Translations under genes and position numbers: made by a program
NCBI GenBank assembly: GCA_938074045.1
Contig: CALJGI010000022.1
Coordinates: 1-64,000, forward strand
Direction of reading: 5' to 3'
From: an uncultured Halieaceae bacterium
GTDB taxonomy: Bacteria; Pseudomonadota; Gammaproteobacteria; Pseudomonadales; Halieaceae
Length of the DNA stretch: 64,000 nt
Part shown: positions 1 to 8,530 of the stretch, in pieces
Layout: every line of letters begins with the position of its first letter
How positions within the stretch are numbered: the first letter of the stretch is position 1
Notes under the pieces: model-generated
What the model saw: the letters and a program-made list of their open reading frames with translations, nothing else
Database searches by the model: none
Told to the model about the DNA's origin: nothing

Positions 1-1107
1 TACAGTATGAAAGCCATCTACGATATGAATCCTGGCGAGGTGTTCTGGGCGGCGTCGGATGTCGGGTGGGTAGTGGGTCACTCGTACATTGTTTACGCAC
101 CGCTGCTGGCAGGGCTCTCAAGTATTCTTTACGAGGGAAAACCGGTTAATACCCCGGACGCCGGCGCGTTCTGGCGAGTGGTGGAGGAGTATCAGGTCAA
201 AGCGCTGTTCGCGGCCCCCACCGCGTTTCGCGCAATACGCAAAGCTGATCCTGAAGGGCAGTTGTTAACGGACTATGATCTAACGGGTCTGAAAATGCTG
301 TTTGTGGCCGGTGAACGCCTCGATCCCCCAACCTGGGAGTGGCTTGATGGGTTACTGGGTGTTCCGGTAGTGGATCACTGGTGGCAGACCGAAACCGGGT
401 GGGCGATCAGTGCCAACCCGGTAGGTATAGAGTCGTTTCCTATCAAGCCCGGGTCATCGACTTTGCCGGTGCCCGGATTTGATGTACGTATTCTGGATGA
501 TGAGGGTACTGAAATGGGGCCCGGCGAAACCGGTGCAATCGTTCTCAAATTACCCATGCCTCCGGCAAGCCTGCAGACGATTTGGGGGGATTTCTCCCGT
601 TTTCAGACCGGCTACCTGGACGATGCGCCGGGGTATTACATGGCTGGCGATGGTGGCTATATAGACGAAGATGGTTATGTGTTCGTGATGGGCCGTACCG
701 ATGATGTCATCAATGTTGCGGGTCATCGGTTGAGCACGGGGCAGATGGAAGAAATCGTCGCGGCTCACGCCGCCGTGGCAGAATGTGCTGTGATTGGTGT
801 CAGTGATGCGATTAAGGGGCAGGCACCCATGGGACTGGTTGTACTCAAGGATGGCGCTAATATAGACGGCGCGACCCTGGAGGCTGAATTAACCGCCGCC
901 ATTCGGCGAGAGATTGGCGCTTTTGCGTGTTTCAACAGTGCTCTGCTGGTGGACCGTTTGCCCAAAACCCGCTCCGGTAAAATTTTGCGAAAAAGCCTGC
1001 GGCAGATTGCTGCTGGCGAAGCCTATACAGTTCCCTCTACAATTGACGACCCGGCCAGCTTGCAGGAAATTGCAGAGGTCATGAGTAGGTATAGTGCAAA
1101 GTATTGA
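1..1107 (+). CDS. prpE: Propionyl-CoA synthetase (acyl-CoA ligase), C-terminal part, cut by window start
   Basis: AMP-forming ligase that activates propionate (in some marine bacteria also acrylate) to its CoA thioester in the cytoplasm. The frame is open from base 1, so the N-terminal half lies outside the window; the 368 visible codons hold the end of the adenylation domain and the whole C-terminal lid. Visible motifs are WWQTETGW near codon 127 (the final Trp is what I expect of PrpE rather than acetyl-CoA synthetase, which has Gly there), the hinge region MAGDGGYIDEDGY near codon 214, GRTDDVINVAGHRLS, and PKTRSGK near codon 321 with the catalytic, acetylatable Lys. It is followed after 47 bases by the ThuA-like gene and then by dddP on the same strand, which suggests a role in acrylate/propionate assimilation. 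An acetyl-CoA synthetase is the less likely alternative. Confidence 0.9.
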   Translation, partial: YSMKAIYDMNPGEVFWAASDVGWVVGHSYIVYAPLLAGLSSILYEGKPVNTPDAGAFWRVVEEYQVKALFAAPTAFRAIRKADPEGQLLTDYDLTGLKMLFVAGERLDPPTWEWLDGLLGVPVVDHWWQTETGWAISANPVGIESFPIKPGSSTLPVPGFDVRILDDEGTEMGPGETGAIVLKLPMPPASLQTIWGDFSRFQTGYLDDAPGYYMAGDGGYIDEDGYVFVMGRTDDVINVAGHRLSTGQMEEIVAAHAAVAECAVIGVSDAIKGQAPMGLVVLKDGANIDGATLEAELTAAIRREIGAFACFNSALLVDRLPKTRSGKILRKSLRQIAAGEAYTVPSTIDDPASLQEIAEVMSRYSAKY

Positions 1108-1154
1108 TTTGTATTTCACTGCCTGGCGACCAATTCCCCCACCCATAACTGAGA

Positions 1155-1991
1155 GTGAGTGACCCTTATATGTTCAGAATATTGGCCTGGATCGGTGGAG
1201 TGCTGCTGGTCGTCGTATTGGTTGGGGCGCTTTTTGTCGCAAAGCAGTTCGGTGCCATTCTTGTCGATCTTGATGATACGCCCCCGGAGTTGCCAGCGGA
1301 TTTAAGCAGCCCCGCGGTGCTGATATTTTCCAAGACCAATGGCTTTGTGCACAAGGAAGCGCTACCCGTCGCCGATGCCATGCTCAAGTCCATTGCCGAT
1401 AACAATGGCTGGGACTATTTCCAGACGGAAAATGGGGCAGTCATGACTAAAGAATTGCTCAAGCAATTTGACGTGGTGATATGGAACAACACAAGTGGCA
1501 CGGTATTGGACGAAAATCAAAAATCGGCGTTTCGCAACTACATGGAAAGCGGTGGCGGGTTCCTTGGCTTGCACGCCGCGGGTGGTGATTTTTGGTATCA
1601 ATGGGATTGGTATGTCGACACCCTGATCGGTGCCCAATTTGCGGGGCACACCATGCAGCCACAGTTTGTTGATGCGGATGTGTTGGTGCCCGACCCGGAG
1701 GTCGAGATGCTGGCTCACCTTTCATCGCCCTGGAATATCGCCAGTGAAGAATGGTACTTTTTCAAGAGTAACCCGCGGTCGACGGGGTCAGAAATACTGC
1801 TGACGATGGATGAAAACTCTTATGATCCAGGTGGCACTTCTATGGAAGGTGAGCACCCCATAGCCTGGCGGCACAATATTGAGCAGGGCAGGGCGGTGTA
1901 TATTGCCATTGGTCACCAGGCCGCGACGTACAAACTGCCGGCGTACGTCACTCTGGTGGAAGAGGCGATAGACTGGGCTGGAATGCAATAA
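1155..1991 (+). CDS. Membrane-anchored ThuA-like domain protein
   Basis: A 278-residue protein with one N-terminal membrane segment (about residues 8-30, ILAWIGGVLLVVVLVGALFV) followed by a ThuA-like, glutamine-amidotransferase-type fold over the rest. Family marks are the early beta strand VLIFSKTNGFVHKEA, the FDVVIWNNTSGTVL strand and GGGFLGLHAAGGDFW near residue 135. ThuA proteins occur in sugar utilisation clusters but their chemistry is poorly defined, so I give no reaction. The listed start is GTG; an ATG at 1170 is an equal candidate because the purine-rich GAGAGTGAG lies just in front of it. The gene sits between prpE and dddP with gaps of 47 and 38 bases and probably shares their transcript. 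Location is likely the inner membrane with the domain outside, which is inferred from the anchor only. Confidence 0.8.
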   Translation: MSDPYMFRILAWIGGVLLVVVLVGALFVAKQFGAILVDLDDTPPELPADLSSPAVLIFSKTNGFVHKEALPVADAMLKSIADNNGWDYFQTENGAVMTKELLKQFDVVIWNNTSGTVLDENQKSAFRNYMESGGGFLGLHAAGGDFWYQWDWYVDTLIGAQFAGHTMQPQFVDADVLVPDPEVEMLAHLSSPWNIASEEWYFFKSNPRSTGSEILLTMDENSYDPGGTSMEGEHPIAWRHNIEQGRAVYIAIGHQAATYKLPAYVTLVEEAIDWAGMQ

Positions 1992-2029
1992 GTGAACGAT
2001 CGGCAATAAAAAGCTGCCGGGTTAAGCAA

Positions 2030-3271
2030 ATGAGTAGAGGTATCCAGTCCATGCCAGTGCAACATGGCGCGATGGAGTTTACCGAAGCACCTGAGGTGCT
2101 TGATGAGGTGAGGCATTATCGGGTGGCGCGGGTCAGAGAACAACTTGTTCAAAACGACTACGCAGGTGTGCTCTTATTCGACCCCCTCAATACACGCTAC
2201 ACCACTGATGCTACCAATATGCAGGTGTGGTGCACTCACTATGAAACCCGCTGCGTACTGCTGTTGACCAACGGTCCGGTGGTTTTATTCGATTACGGTG
2301 ATTACCCCTTTCTCGCAGAGGGATTACCCACGGTTGATGAGTATCGGGTTATGCCCGGATTGAGTTTTTTTGCTGCTGGCAACCGTTCATCGGAGGCAGC
2401 GACTAAATTTGCACACCTTATCAATGACATAATGACAGAGCATGCCGGGAGCAATCGCAGGCTTGCGCTCGATCGACTCGGCCACGAGGGTACGGATGCG
2501 TTGCGCTCTTTGGGGATCGAACTCTGTGAAGGGCAGGCAGTGATGGAAACGGCACGTAGCGTCAAGAGTGATGGTGAATTATCCCTGATGCGCGAAGCTA
2601 TCAGGGTGTGTCAATCAGGCATGGATGCGATGCACGCCGCGCTGACGCCGGGTATTACCGAGAATGCACTTTGGTCAGAATTACATCGCGTCAATATTGC
2701 CAATGGCGGTGAGTGGATAGAAACCCGGTTGCTGGCGTCCGGGCCACGCACCAACCCCTGGTTTCACGAGTGCTCGATGCGGGTGATCGAGGCGGGAGAT
2801 ATGGTCAGTTTTGACACGGATCTGGTTGGACCTTATGGCTATTGTGCTGATATGTCCCGGGCCTGGGTTTGTAGTGCGACTCCAACGGCACGCCAGCGGG
2901 AGCTGTATCAGTTGTCCTACGAACAGATTCAGCACGACATTTCTGTGTTGCGACCAGGGATGAGTTTTCGGGAAGTGTCTGAGGCCTGCTGGCCGATACC
3001 GCCAGCCTACCGGGCTAACAAATATGGGTTTATGGTGCACGGAGTTGGCCTGGCTGATGAGTGGCCCGGTATCCCCTATCCCCAGGACTGGGCAAACTCC
3101 GGCTACGACGGGACCATCGTGCCAGGCATGGTGCTCAGTGTGGAGTCGTTTATCGGTGATGAAAGTGGAGGCGAGGGCGTCAAATTGGAAGAAATGGTGT
3201 TAGTGACCAAAACTGGTACCGAACTAATGTCCACCTACCCCTACGATGAGGCCCTGCTGGCGACGGGATGA
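2030..3271 (+). CDS. dddP: DddP-type dimethylsulfoniopropionate (DMSP) lyase, M24 fold
   Basis: A 413-residue M24 (creatinase/aminopeptidase-fold) protein. DddP enzymes cleave DMSP to dimethyl sulfide and acrylate instead of cutting peptides. Residues I recall as the metal ligands of the Ruegeria enzyme (Asp295, Asp297, Asp307, His371, Glu406, Glu421) and its catalytic pair Tyr366 and Asp377 all match here at a constant offset of 34: D261, D263, D273, H337, E372, E387, Y332 and D343. Blocks such as FDTDLVGPYGYCADMSR, GGEWIETRLLASGPRTNPWF and HGVGLADEWP also look like DddP. The active-site Asp in HGVGLAD separates it from ordinary prolidases. It is the last gene of the run starting with prpE and converges with an amidohydrolase one base away. 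ATG at 2051 is an alternative start, with AGAGGT about ten bases upstream. Activity is inferred, not shown. Confidence 0.85.
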   Translation: MSRGIQSMPVQHGAMEFTEAPEVLDEVRHYRVARVREQLVQNDYAGVLLFDPLNTRYTTDATNMQVWCTHYETRCVLLLTNGPVVLFDYGDYPFLAEGLPTVDEYRVMPGLSFFAAGNRSSEAATKFAHLINDIMTEHAGSNRRLALDRLGHEGTDALRSLGIELCEGQAVMETARSVKSDGELSLMREAIRVCQSGMDAMHAALTPGITENALWSELHRVNIANGGEWIETRLLASGPRTNPWFHECSMRVIEAGDMVSFDTDLVGPYGYCADMSRAWVCSATPTARQRELYQLSYEQIQHDISVLRPGMSFREVSEACWPIPPAYRANKYGFMVHGVGLADEWPGIPYPQDWANSGYDGTIVPGMVLSVESFIGDESGGEGVKLEEMVLVTKTGTELMSTYPYDEALLATG

Positions 3272-3272
3272 G

Positions 3273-5018
3273 CTACCGGGGATGGAGCGTTCCGCCCAGT
3301 ACAGTCCCCCATATGCTGATTTGTCGCCACTGCGCTGGTTGAACCTCATAGGGGTCCTGTTCCAATACGGTAAAATCCGCTAATTTGCCGGCCTCGATGG
3401 ACCCCAACCTGTGCTGTTGCTGAATAGCTTCAGCAGCATGAATGGTGATACCGCGCAGCGCTGCAGCAACACTCATTTTTTCATCCGCACGCAGCACCGC
3501 ACCACTGGCCACTTCACGAGAGGCAGCGATGCCTGCCAGTACCAGAGGAGCAGCGGGAGCCATGGGTAGGTCTGAGTGGAAGGAAACGGCAACACCGAGT
3601 TTCTCCAACGCACCCAGGCGCGTAATAGCATGGGCGCGCTCAGGACCCATTCCGATCTCGGCGTACTTTTCACCCAGTGCCCAGAGGTAAAATGGATTGG
3701 CGGACACGCTGATGCCCAGCTCGGCGACGCGAGCTGATTGATCGGCGCCCGCGTAGCCATAGTGGTGCAACACGGTACGATGATCGCTTCTCGGTGTTTC
3801 CTGCTGCAGCGTGTCGATGATGTCGAGTACCGTTGCCAGACCCTTGTCACCGTTGACGTGAATATGAAGCTGGTAGCCCTGATTCCAGTACAAACGCGCC
3901 GATTCCCGTAGTTCCTGGGGTGGGGTAATCCACTCGCCGTGGTGGCCGTCGAGATAACCGTCCCTCATTTGCATCAGTTGAGAGTAAAAGGCACCGTCCG
4001 CCAACAGTTTGACCTGCTTTGGCAGGTAGGTGAGTGATTCTGTATTGCGCCCGGGTAGGGATTCCATATTGATCAGGCCCTGCTTGCTGCCTTCTAGCCC
4101 CAATGTTTTTGCGTTGCCGATGAGCAACATGCGCAGCGGCAGCTTGTTGTCCTGCAACACGGCTTCAAGGTGCATCATTTCCATATCGAGGTTGAGCAGG
4201 GGTACGCCCTGATCGGCGAGGGTGGTGATGCCGTTTCTTCTGGCATGCTCCAGGCCCACATACATGCCTTCCCGAATGCGCTCTGGCGCGAGAACCAACG
4301 ATTGTAGTTGCGGGAATATCGCGAATAGTCCGGTTTCCCAGAAGTGTCCATTGGCGTAATCAATCATCGGGATTCCAGCGACTGCGTCTTCCGTGATGCC
4401 CAGTTGCTCCAGGGCGGCATCGTTGGCGTAGATTTCGTGGAACGAGCGCTGCCAGACTATGATTGGTCTGCTGTCTGAGACAGAGTTGATAATTTCCCTG
4501 CTCATCTCGCCATGAAACAGTTCGTGGTATCCCCAGGTCACCAGGAATTCAGAAGGGTCTCGCATTGATTCATGAAGTTTCTTTAGTTGCTGGCGATATG
4601 CCTGCTCTCCTTGCACACCCGCCACCTTCTGATTGGGGAGATCCCAGGGGTAGGGTGTGATGAACTGGGCTGGTAGCAGCAAACCAGCCAGAGCCGGGTG
4701 CAGATGATTGTCGATAAATCCGGGAAAAATGTATTTGTCCGCGAATTGTTGATCAACGACAAAGGGTTCTGCGCCGATAGCGGCTTCGACTTCTATCCGA
4801 TTCCCCACAGCCAAAACGCGACCATCCTTAACGGCCAGCGCCGTGTGGAAAGCATCGTCAGCATTCATCGTGACGACCTTGGCGGCGGTGTAGAGCGTGA
4901 TGGATGGTGTTGCGCTTGATGGCGCTGTGCTGGCGGAGGATTCATTCTCGGTGGCGGGCTTCATGCACGCTGAGAGAACAAGGACAAAGCTCGCCAGGGT
5001 GATATGCTTTAATTTCAT
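3273..5018 (-). CDS. Amidohydrolase (YtcJ-like, amidohydrolase_3), lipoprotein
   Basis: A 581-residue metal-dependent hydrolase of the amidohydrolase superfamily. The N-terminus is a lipoprotein signal ending in the lipobox LSAC (Cys18), so the protein should be exported and lipidated; the next residue is Met, not Asp, which predicts outer-membrane sorting. Enzyme marks are FPGFIDNHLHP with the HxH metal ligands near residue 105, the HIHVNGD block in the middle, the late VSFHSDLPM block with a ligand-type Asp, and the C-terminal GKLADFTVLEQDP typical of the family. The substrate cannot be read from sequence; relatives hydrolyse amides, cyclic ureas or esters. It lies 21 bases downstream of another lipoprotein amidohydrolase on the same strand, so the two are probably cotranscribed. 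Confidence 0.85.
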   Translation of the reverse strand: MKLKHITLASFVLVLSACMKPATENESSASTAPSSATPSITLYTAAKVVTMNADDAFHTALAVKDGRVLAVGNRIEVEAAIGAEPFVVDQQFADKYIFPGFIDNHLHPALAGLLLPAQFITPYPWDLPNQKVAGVQGEQAYRQQLKKLHESMRDPSEFLVTWGYHELFHGEMSREIINSVSDSRPIIVWQRSFHEIYANDAALEQLGITEDAVAGIPMIDYANGHFWETGLFAIFPQLQSLVLAPERIREGMYVGLEHARRNGITTLADQGVPLLNLDMEMMHLEAVLQDNKLPLRMLLIGNAKTLGLEGSKQGLINMESLPGRNTESLTYLPKQVKLLADGAFYSQLMQMRDGYLDGHHGEWITPPQELRESARLYWNQGYQLHIHVNGDKGLATVLDIIDTLQQETPRSDHRTVLHHYGYAGADQSARVAELGISVSANPFYLWALGEKYAEIGMGPERAHAITRLGALEKLGVAVSFHSDLPMAPAAPLVLAGIAASREVASGAVLRADEKMSVAAALRGITIHAAEAIQQQHRLGSIEAGKLADFTVLEQDPYEVQPAQWRQISIWGTVLGGTLHPR

Positions 5019-5039
5019 GATGCTGTATGTCTCAACTGT

Positions 5040-6503
5040 TTAGCGTGTACGACCGGTCAGTAAGCGTCCGGGTTTGCTTTCTTCAATGAAGATGCCATCT
5101 TGTACAATCAGCTTGCCGTTGACCAGAACGTGAACGACACCCGTGGAGGCCTGATACGGGTTTAGATAGGTGGCGTTATCGATGATGGTCGCGGGGTCAA
5201 AAACAGTTATATCGGCGTCTGCGCCCTGCTGCAAACGACCTTTGCGCGCGAATACCGGTGCAATTTTTTGCAGACGCTGAGCCGGCAGAAGCGACATTTT
5301 TGCAAGTGCAGTCGGCAAGTCCAGTATCCTGGCTTCGCGAACGTAGCGCCCCAGGACTTTAGAGAAGCTACCCACGCCCTGTGGCGGAATCAGTACAGAT
5401 TTTGTGATGGCCGGAGTCCCATCGGTAACCACCATAATGCCTTCGGCGGCAACAGCAGCCTGCGTCCATTCTTCAGTCAGGTAGTGATGTATGACCATTC
5501 CGGAAGGGTGTTTTTCGCGGTACTCCTCCCACATGGATTTATTGAAACGCTCCCCGGTGGCAGCCCACTCAATGTCTTCATAGGTAATGTCAAAAATGGA
5601 TTGCCAGTCCCGGCCGAATACAGCGGCGGCAATGGTCGTGGTGCCGGCGTTGTAGGGTAACACCTCACTGCTTACATCAACGCCATCGGCACGGGCCTGC
5701 TGGATAATGTCGAGGAATTCGTAAATACCCTTCATCGCGGAATGCGAAAGGTGACAGACGTGTATTGCTGTACCGGTTATTTTGGCCAGCTCGATGACTT
5801 CGATCAAGCCCGCAGTCTCCCCTGATAGGCCGCGCCTGATATGTACAAATACGGGGGCATCATGTTTGGCTGCCACCTCAAAGACGACCCGCAATTCACG
5901 GGCGTCCACAGCCTCACTGAGGTAGTCCAACAGTAGCCCGATACCAAGACCACCCTGTCTCAGGCCATCCTCGAGCAGACGATTGATCTCGAACAACTCC
6001 TTCTGTGAAGCGGGTTCAGAAAATTCGGGGCTGGAAAACGTAATGCCCGCCCGGGTGTCGAGTGCATTGGTATACTCTTTACCCGACTTTGCCTTGACTC
6101 TGATCATGGCGTGGCCAGTAGATGCACCGTAATTGAGTGGAGAACCCTGCTTTAGTAATTGACCGAATTCGCTGATCGGATAGGCGCCAGCTTCGAGTTC
6201 CATCGAGGTAGTTACCCCGTCCAGTGCCTGATACCGGAATCCCAGTGGTGTCGGAGAATGCGTATGCAGGTCTATAAATCCCGGCGCTACCACCAACCCA
6301 CTGGCATCGATAGTTACTTTTCCATGCAGGACCTGTTCGCTGATCTTGATGATGCGGTCATCGCGAATGCCGATTGACCGAATGTCGTCGAGTCCGCTTT
6401 CGGGGTCGATGACTCTGCCCCCGGAAAGCACCAGGTCGTAGGGCGTAGCCGAACACGCGAGCAGCGACAAGAGCATCAGCATGCTGGCGCATCTTAAGAT
6501 CAT
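5040..6503 (-). CDS. N-acyl-D-amino-acid deacylase-like amidohydrolase, lipoprotein
   Basis: A 487-residue amidohydrolase resembling D-aminoacylases and related D-amino-acid or dipeptide deacylases. The start MILRCASMLMLLSLLAC carries a lipobox LLAC (Cys17) followed by Ser, so an outer-membrane lipoprotein is expected. Motifs are VVAPGFIDLHTHS (HxH ligands near residue 80), GVTTSMELEAG (the Glu/acidic position after the first strand, as in D-aminoacylase), FVHIRRG, IHVCHLSHS, VVTDGTPAI and the terminal GADADITVFDP. The usual D-aminoacylase lengths are similar. First gene of a two-gene minus-strand unit with the YtcJ-like gene, and divergent from a third lipoprotein amidohydrolase across a 217-base spacer. 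Substrate unknown; recycling of D-amino-acid derivatives from cell walls or detritus would fit but is inference. Confidence 0.82.
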   Translation of the reverse strand: MILRCASMLMLLSLLACSATPYDLVLSGGRVIDPESGLDDIRSIGIRDDRIIKISEQVLHGKVTIDASGLVVAPGFIDLHTHSPTPLGFRYQALDGVTTSMELEAGAYPISEFGQLLKQGSPLNYGASTGHAMIRVKAKSGKEYTNALDTRAGITFSSPEFSEPASQKELFEINRLLEDGLRQGGLGIGLLLDYLSEAVDARELRVVFEVAAKHDAPVFVHIRRGLSGETAGLIEVIELAKITGTAIHVCHLSHSAMKGIYEFLDIIQQARADGVDVSSEVLPYNAGTTTIAAAVFGRDWQSIFDITYEDIEWAATGERFNKSMWEEYREKHPSGMVIHHYLTEEWTQAAVAAEGIMVVTDGTPAITKSVLIPPQGVGSFSKVLGRYVREARILDLPTALAKMSLLPAQRLQKIAPVFARKGRLQQGADADITVFDPATIIDNATYLNPYQASTGVVHVLVNGKLIVQDGIFIEESKPGRLLTGRTR

Positions 6504-6720
6504 GGTGCTATTACTTTGATGCTAAACGATAAAATATCCATCGTTGGCACCATAAATAATTCACTGTAGGTGGGCATGCATAGATTCCCTTTTTTCTGAT
6601 GTTGTCCGTGCTGGTATCTATGCTTAGGCCGGCAAGGTTGGATTCATTGGCTGATCCACGCACAATATAGTTGATAATAAAGGTTGACGTTACCCAAAAT
6701 TGCACCCCGAGAGGTTACCA

Positions 6721-8487
6721 GTGAACAACATCAAGATCGTAATCAGTATTCTGTGTCTGGGTCTTATGCTGGGGGCTTGCTCCCGTTCCAGCAGGGATGC
6801 CGATAACACCCTGGATGCAGCAGCGCCTGCCCAGGTTACAGATACAGTAGTGTATAGCGGCGGTCCAATAATTACGGTCAATGATGATCAGCCAGATGCT
6901 GCGGCTGTGGCAGTGCGCGCTGGTTTGATTATCGCCGTGGGTACTGAGGATGAAGTGCTTGCAGCAGCTGGGACGGGCGCTAACCGGATCAATCTCAAAG
7001 GCAATACGCTGGTGCCCGGCTTGATTGATGCCCATGGTCACCTGACGTTTACAGCCATGAACCAGGGCTCGGTGAATTTGTCCTCGCCTCCGGTCGGAAC
7101 CGCTGAAACCATTGAGGACATCGTTAATCTGCTGACCGCGCGCCTGGGAGATGCAGATGCGTCGGGCTGGCTGACTGGATGGGGCTATGATGATTCGCTG
7201 TTGGCGGATCAACGCCACCCCACCCGGGAGGATCTAGACAAAGTATCCACAGAGGTTCCGATTGTGTTGCGGCACGTCAGTGGGCACCTGGCGGCCTGTA
7301 ATTCGAAATGCCTGGAGGTAGCAGGTATTGATGCTGATACCCCTGATCCCCAGGGCGGTATCATCCGAAGGGATGACGCCGGTAAGGCCGACGGGGTGCT
7401 GGAGGAAACCGCTATGTGGATGGTGTTTGCCAAGTTGCCTGCCGTCACACCGGAGCAATTGCTGGGGCTCCTGGTACCTACCCAGGAGTTCTACGCTCGT
7501 CACGGCATTACCACCGTCCAGGATGGAGCCCTGGGACCAAATGAACTCGGCATTCTTGAGCGCGCAGCAGCGGAAAATATGCTCTACCTCGATGTGACGG
7601 CATTTCCCTACATGCAGACTGTGGACGCCAGTCATGGTGCGGGTGATGCTGAATCTACACAGCCCGCATATCCTCAATACAGCGCAACTTACAACAATAA
7701 TTTCAGGATCGCCGGCGTCAAACTGGTTCTCGACGGCTCACCTCAGGGCAAGACGGCCTGGCTGACCAAACCCTACCTTCATCCCCCCCATGGGCAGGAT
7801 GAGAACTATGTGGGCTACGCCACCATGGAAGACGACGTGGTACTGCAACATGTGGTAGATGCCTACGAGCACGGCATGCCTTTACAAGCACACGCCAACG
7901 GTGATGCAGCCGCCGACCAATTGATCACGGCGGTGCGAGCGGCCAACGACAAGGTGGGGGAAGAGAAGCGTCGCACGGTCATGATTCATGCTCAGACCCT
8001 GCGGGAAGATCAACAGGATGCGATGCAGGAGTTGGGTATGATTCCCTCGTATTTTTCCGCCCACACGTTCTACTGGGGTGACTGGCATCGGGATTCAGTG
8101 TTCGGTGTGGAGCGGGCTTCTCGTATCAGCCCGCTGAAGACATCGGTGGATAGAGGCATGGTGTTCACCACGCATAACGATACTCCCATTGTGCCGCCGG
8201 ATATGATGCGTCTGTTGTGGGCCAGTGTGAACAGAGTGACACGTAGCGGAAAGATTCTGGGCGAAGCGCAGCGTATAGATCCTTTGAACGCCCTGAAGAG
8301 CATCACTATACATGCGGCCTATCAGTACTTTGAGGAAGACAGCAAAGGCTCAATTGAGGTGGGAAAACGCGCCGATCTGACCATTCTCGGAGATAATCCA
8401 CTCACCGTCGATCCCATGACCATCAAGGATATTGCTGTACTCGAGACTATCAAGGACGGCAAAACAGTGTACTCAAAGGACTGGTGA
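6721..8487 (+). CDS. Amidohydrolase (YtcJ-like), lipoprotein
   Basis: A 588-residue amidohydrolase_3 family protein. I place the start at GTG 6721 because GAGAGG lies 6 to 12 bases upstream; an in-frame TTG at 6700 would put residues before an otherwise perfect lipoprotein signal (VISILCLGLMLGAC, lipobox Cys near residue 18, then Ser). Motifs: LVPGLIDAHGHLTF (HxH), LDGSPQGKTAWLTKPY, QAHANGDAAADQL, MIHAQTL, FTTHNDTPI and a C-terminal GKRADLTILGDNP. These make it a paralogue of the protein encoded at 3273-5018. It is transcribed away from the other two amidohydrolases. It probably works on the cell surface or in the periplasm on an unidentified amide or ester. Confidence 0.85.
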   Translation: MNNIKIVISILCLGLMLGACSRSSRDADNTLDAAAPAQVTDTVVYSGGPIITVNDDQPDAAAVAVRAGLIIAVGTEDEVLAAAGTGANRINLKGNTLVPGLIDAHGHLTFTAMNQGSVNLSSPPVGTAETIEDIVNLLTARLGDADASGWLTGWGYDDSLLADQRHPTREDLDKVSTEVPIVLRHVSGHLAACNSKCLEVAGIDADTPDPQGGIIRRDDAGKADGVLEETAMWMVFAKLPAVTPEQLLGLLVPTQEFYARHGITTVQDGALGPNELGILERAAAENMLYLDVTAFPYMQTVDASHGAGDAESTQPAYPQYSATYNNNFRIAGVKLVLDGSPQGKTAWLTKPYLHPPHGQDENYVGYATMEDDVVLQHVVDAYEHGMPLQAHANGDAAADQLITAVRAANDKVGEEKRRTVMIHAQTLREDQQDAMQELGMIPSYFSAHTFYWGDWHRDSVFGVERASRISPLKTSVDRGMVFTTHNDTPIVPPDMMRLLWASVNRVTRSGKILGEAQRIDPLNALKSITIHAAYQYFEEDSKGSIEVGKRADLTILGDNPLTVDPMTIKDIAVLETIKDGKTVYSKDW

Positions 8488-8530
8488 CCAGGCTCACTCT
8501 CTTGATACGATCGCCACATTCTTGGCTTGA

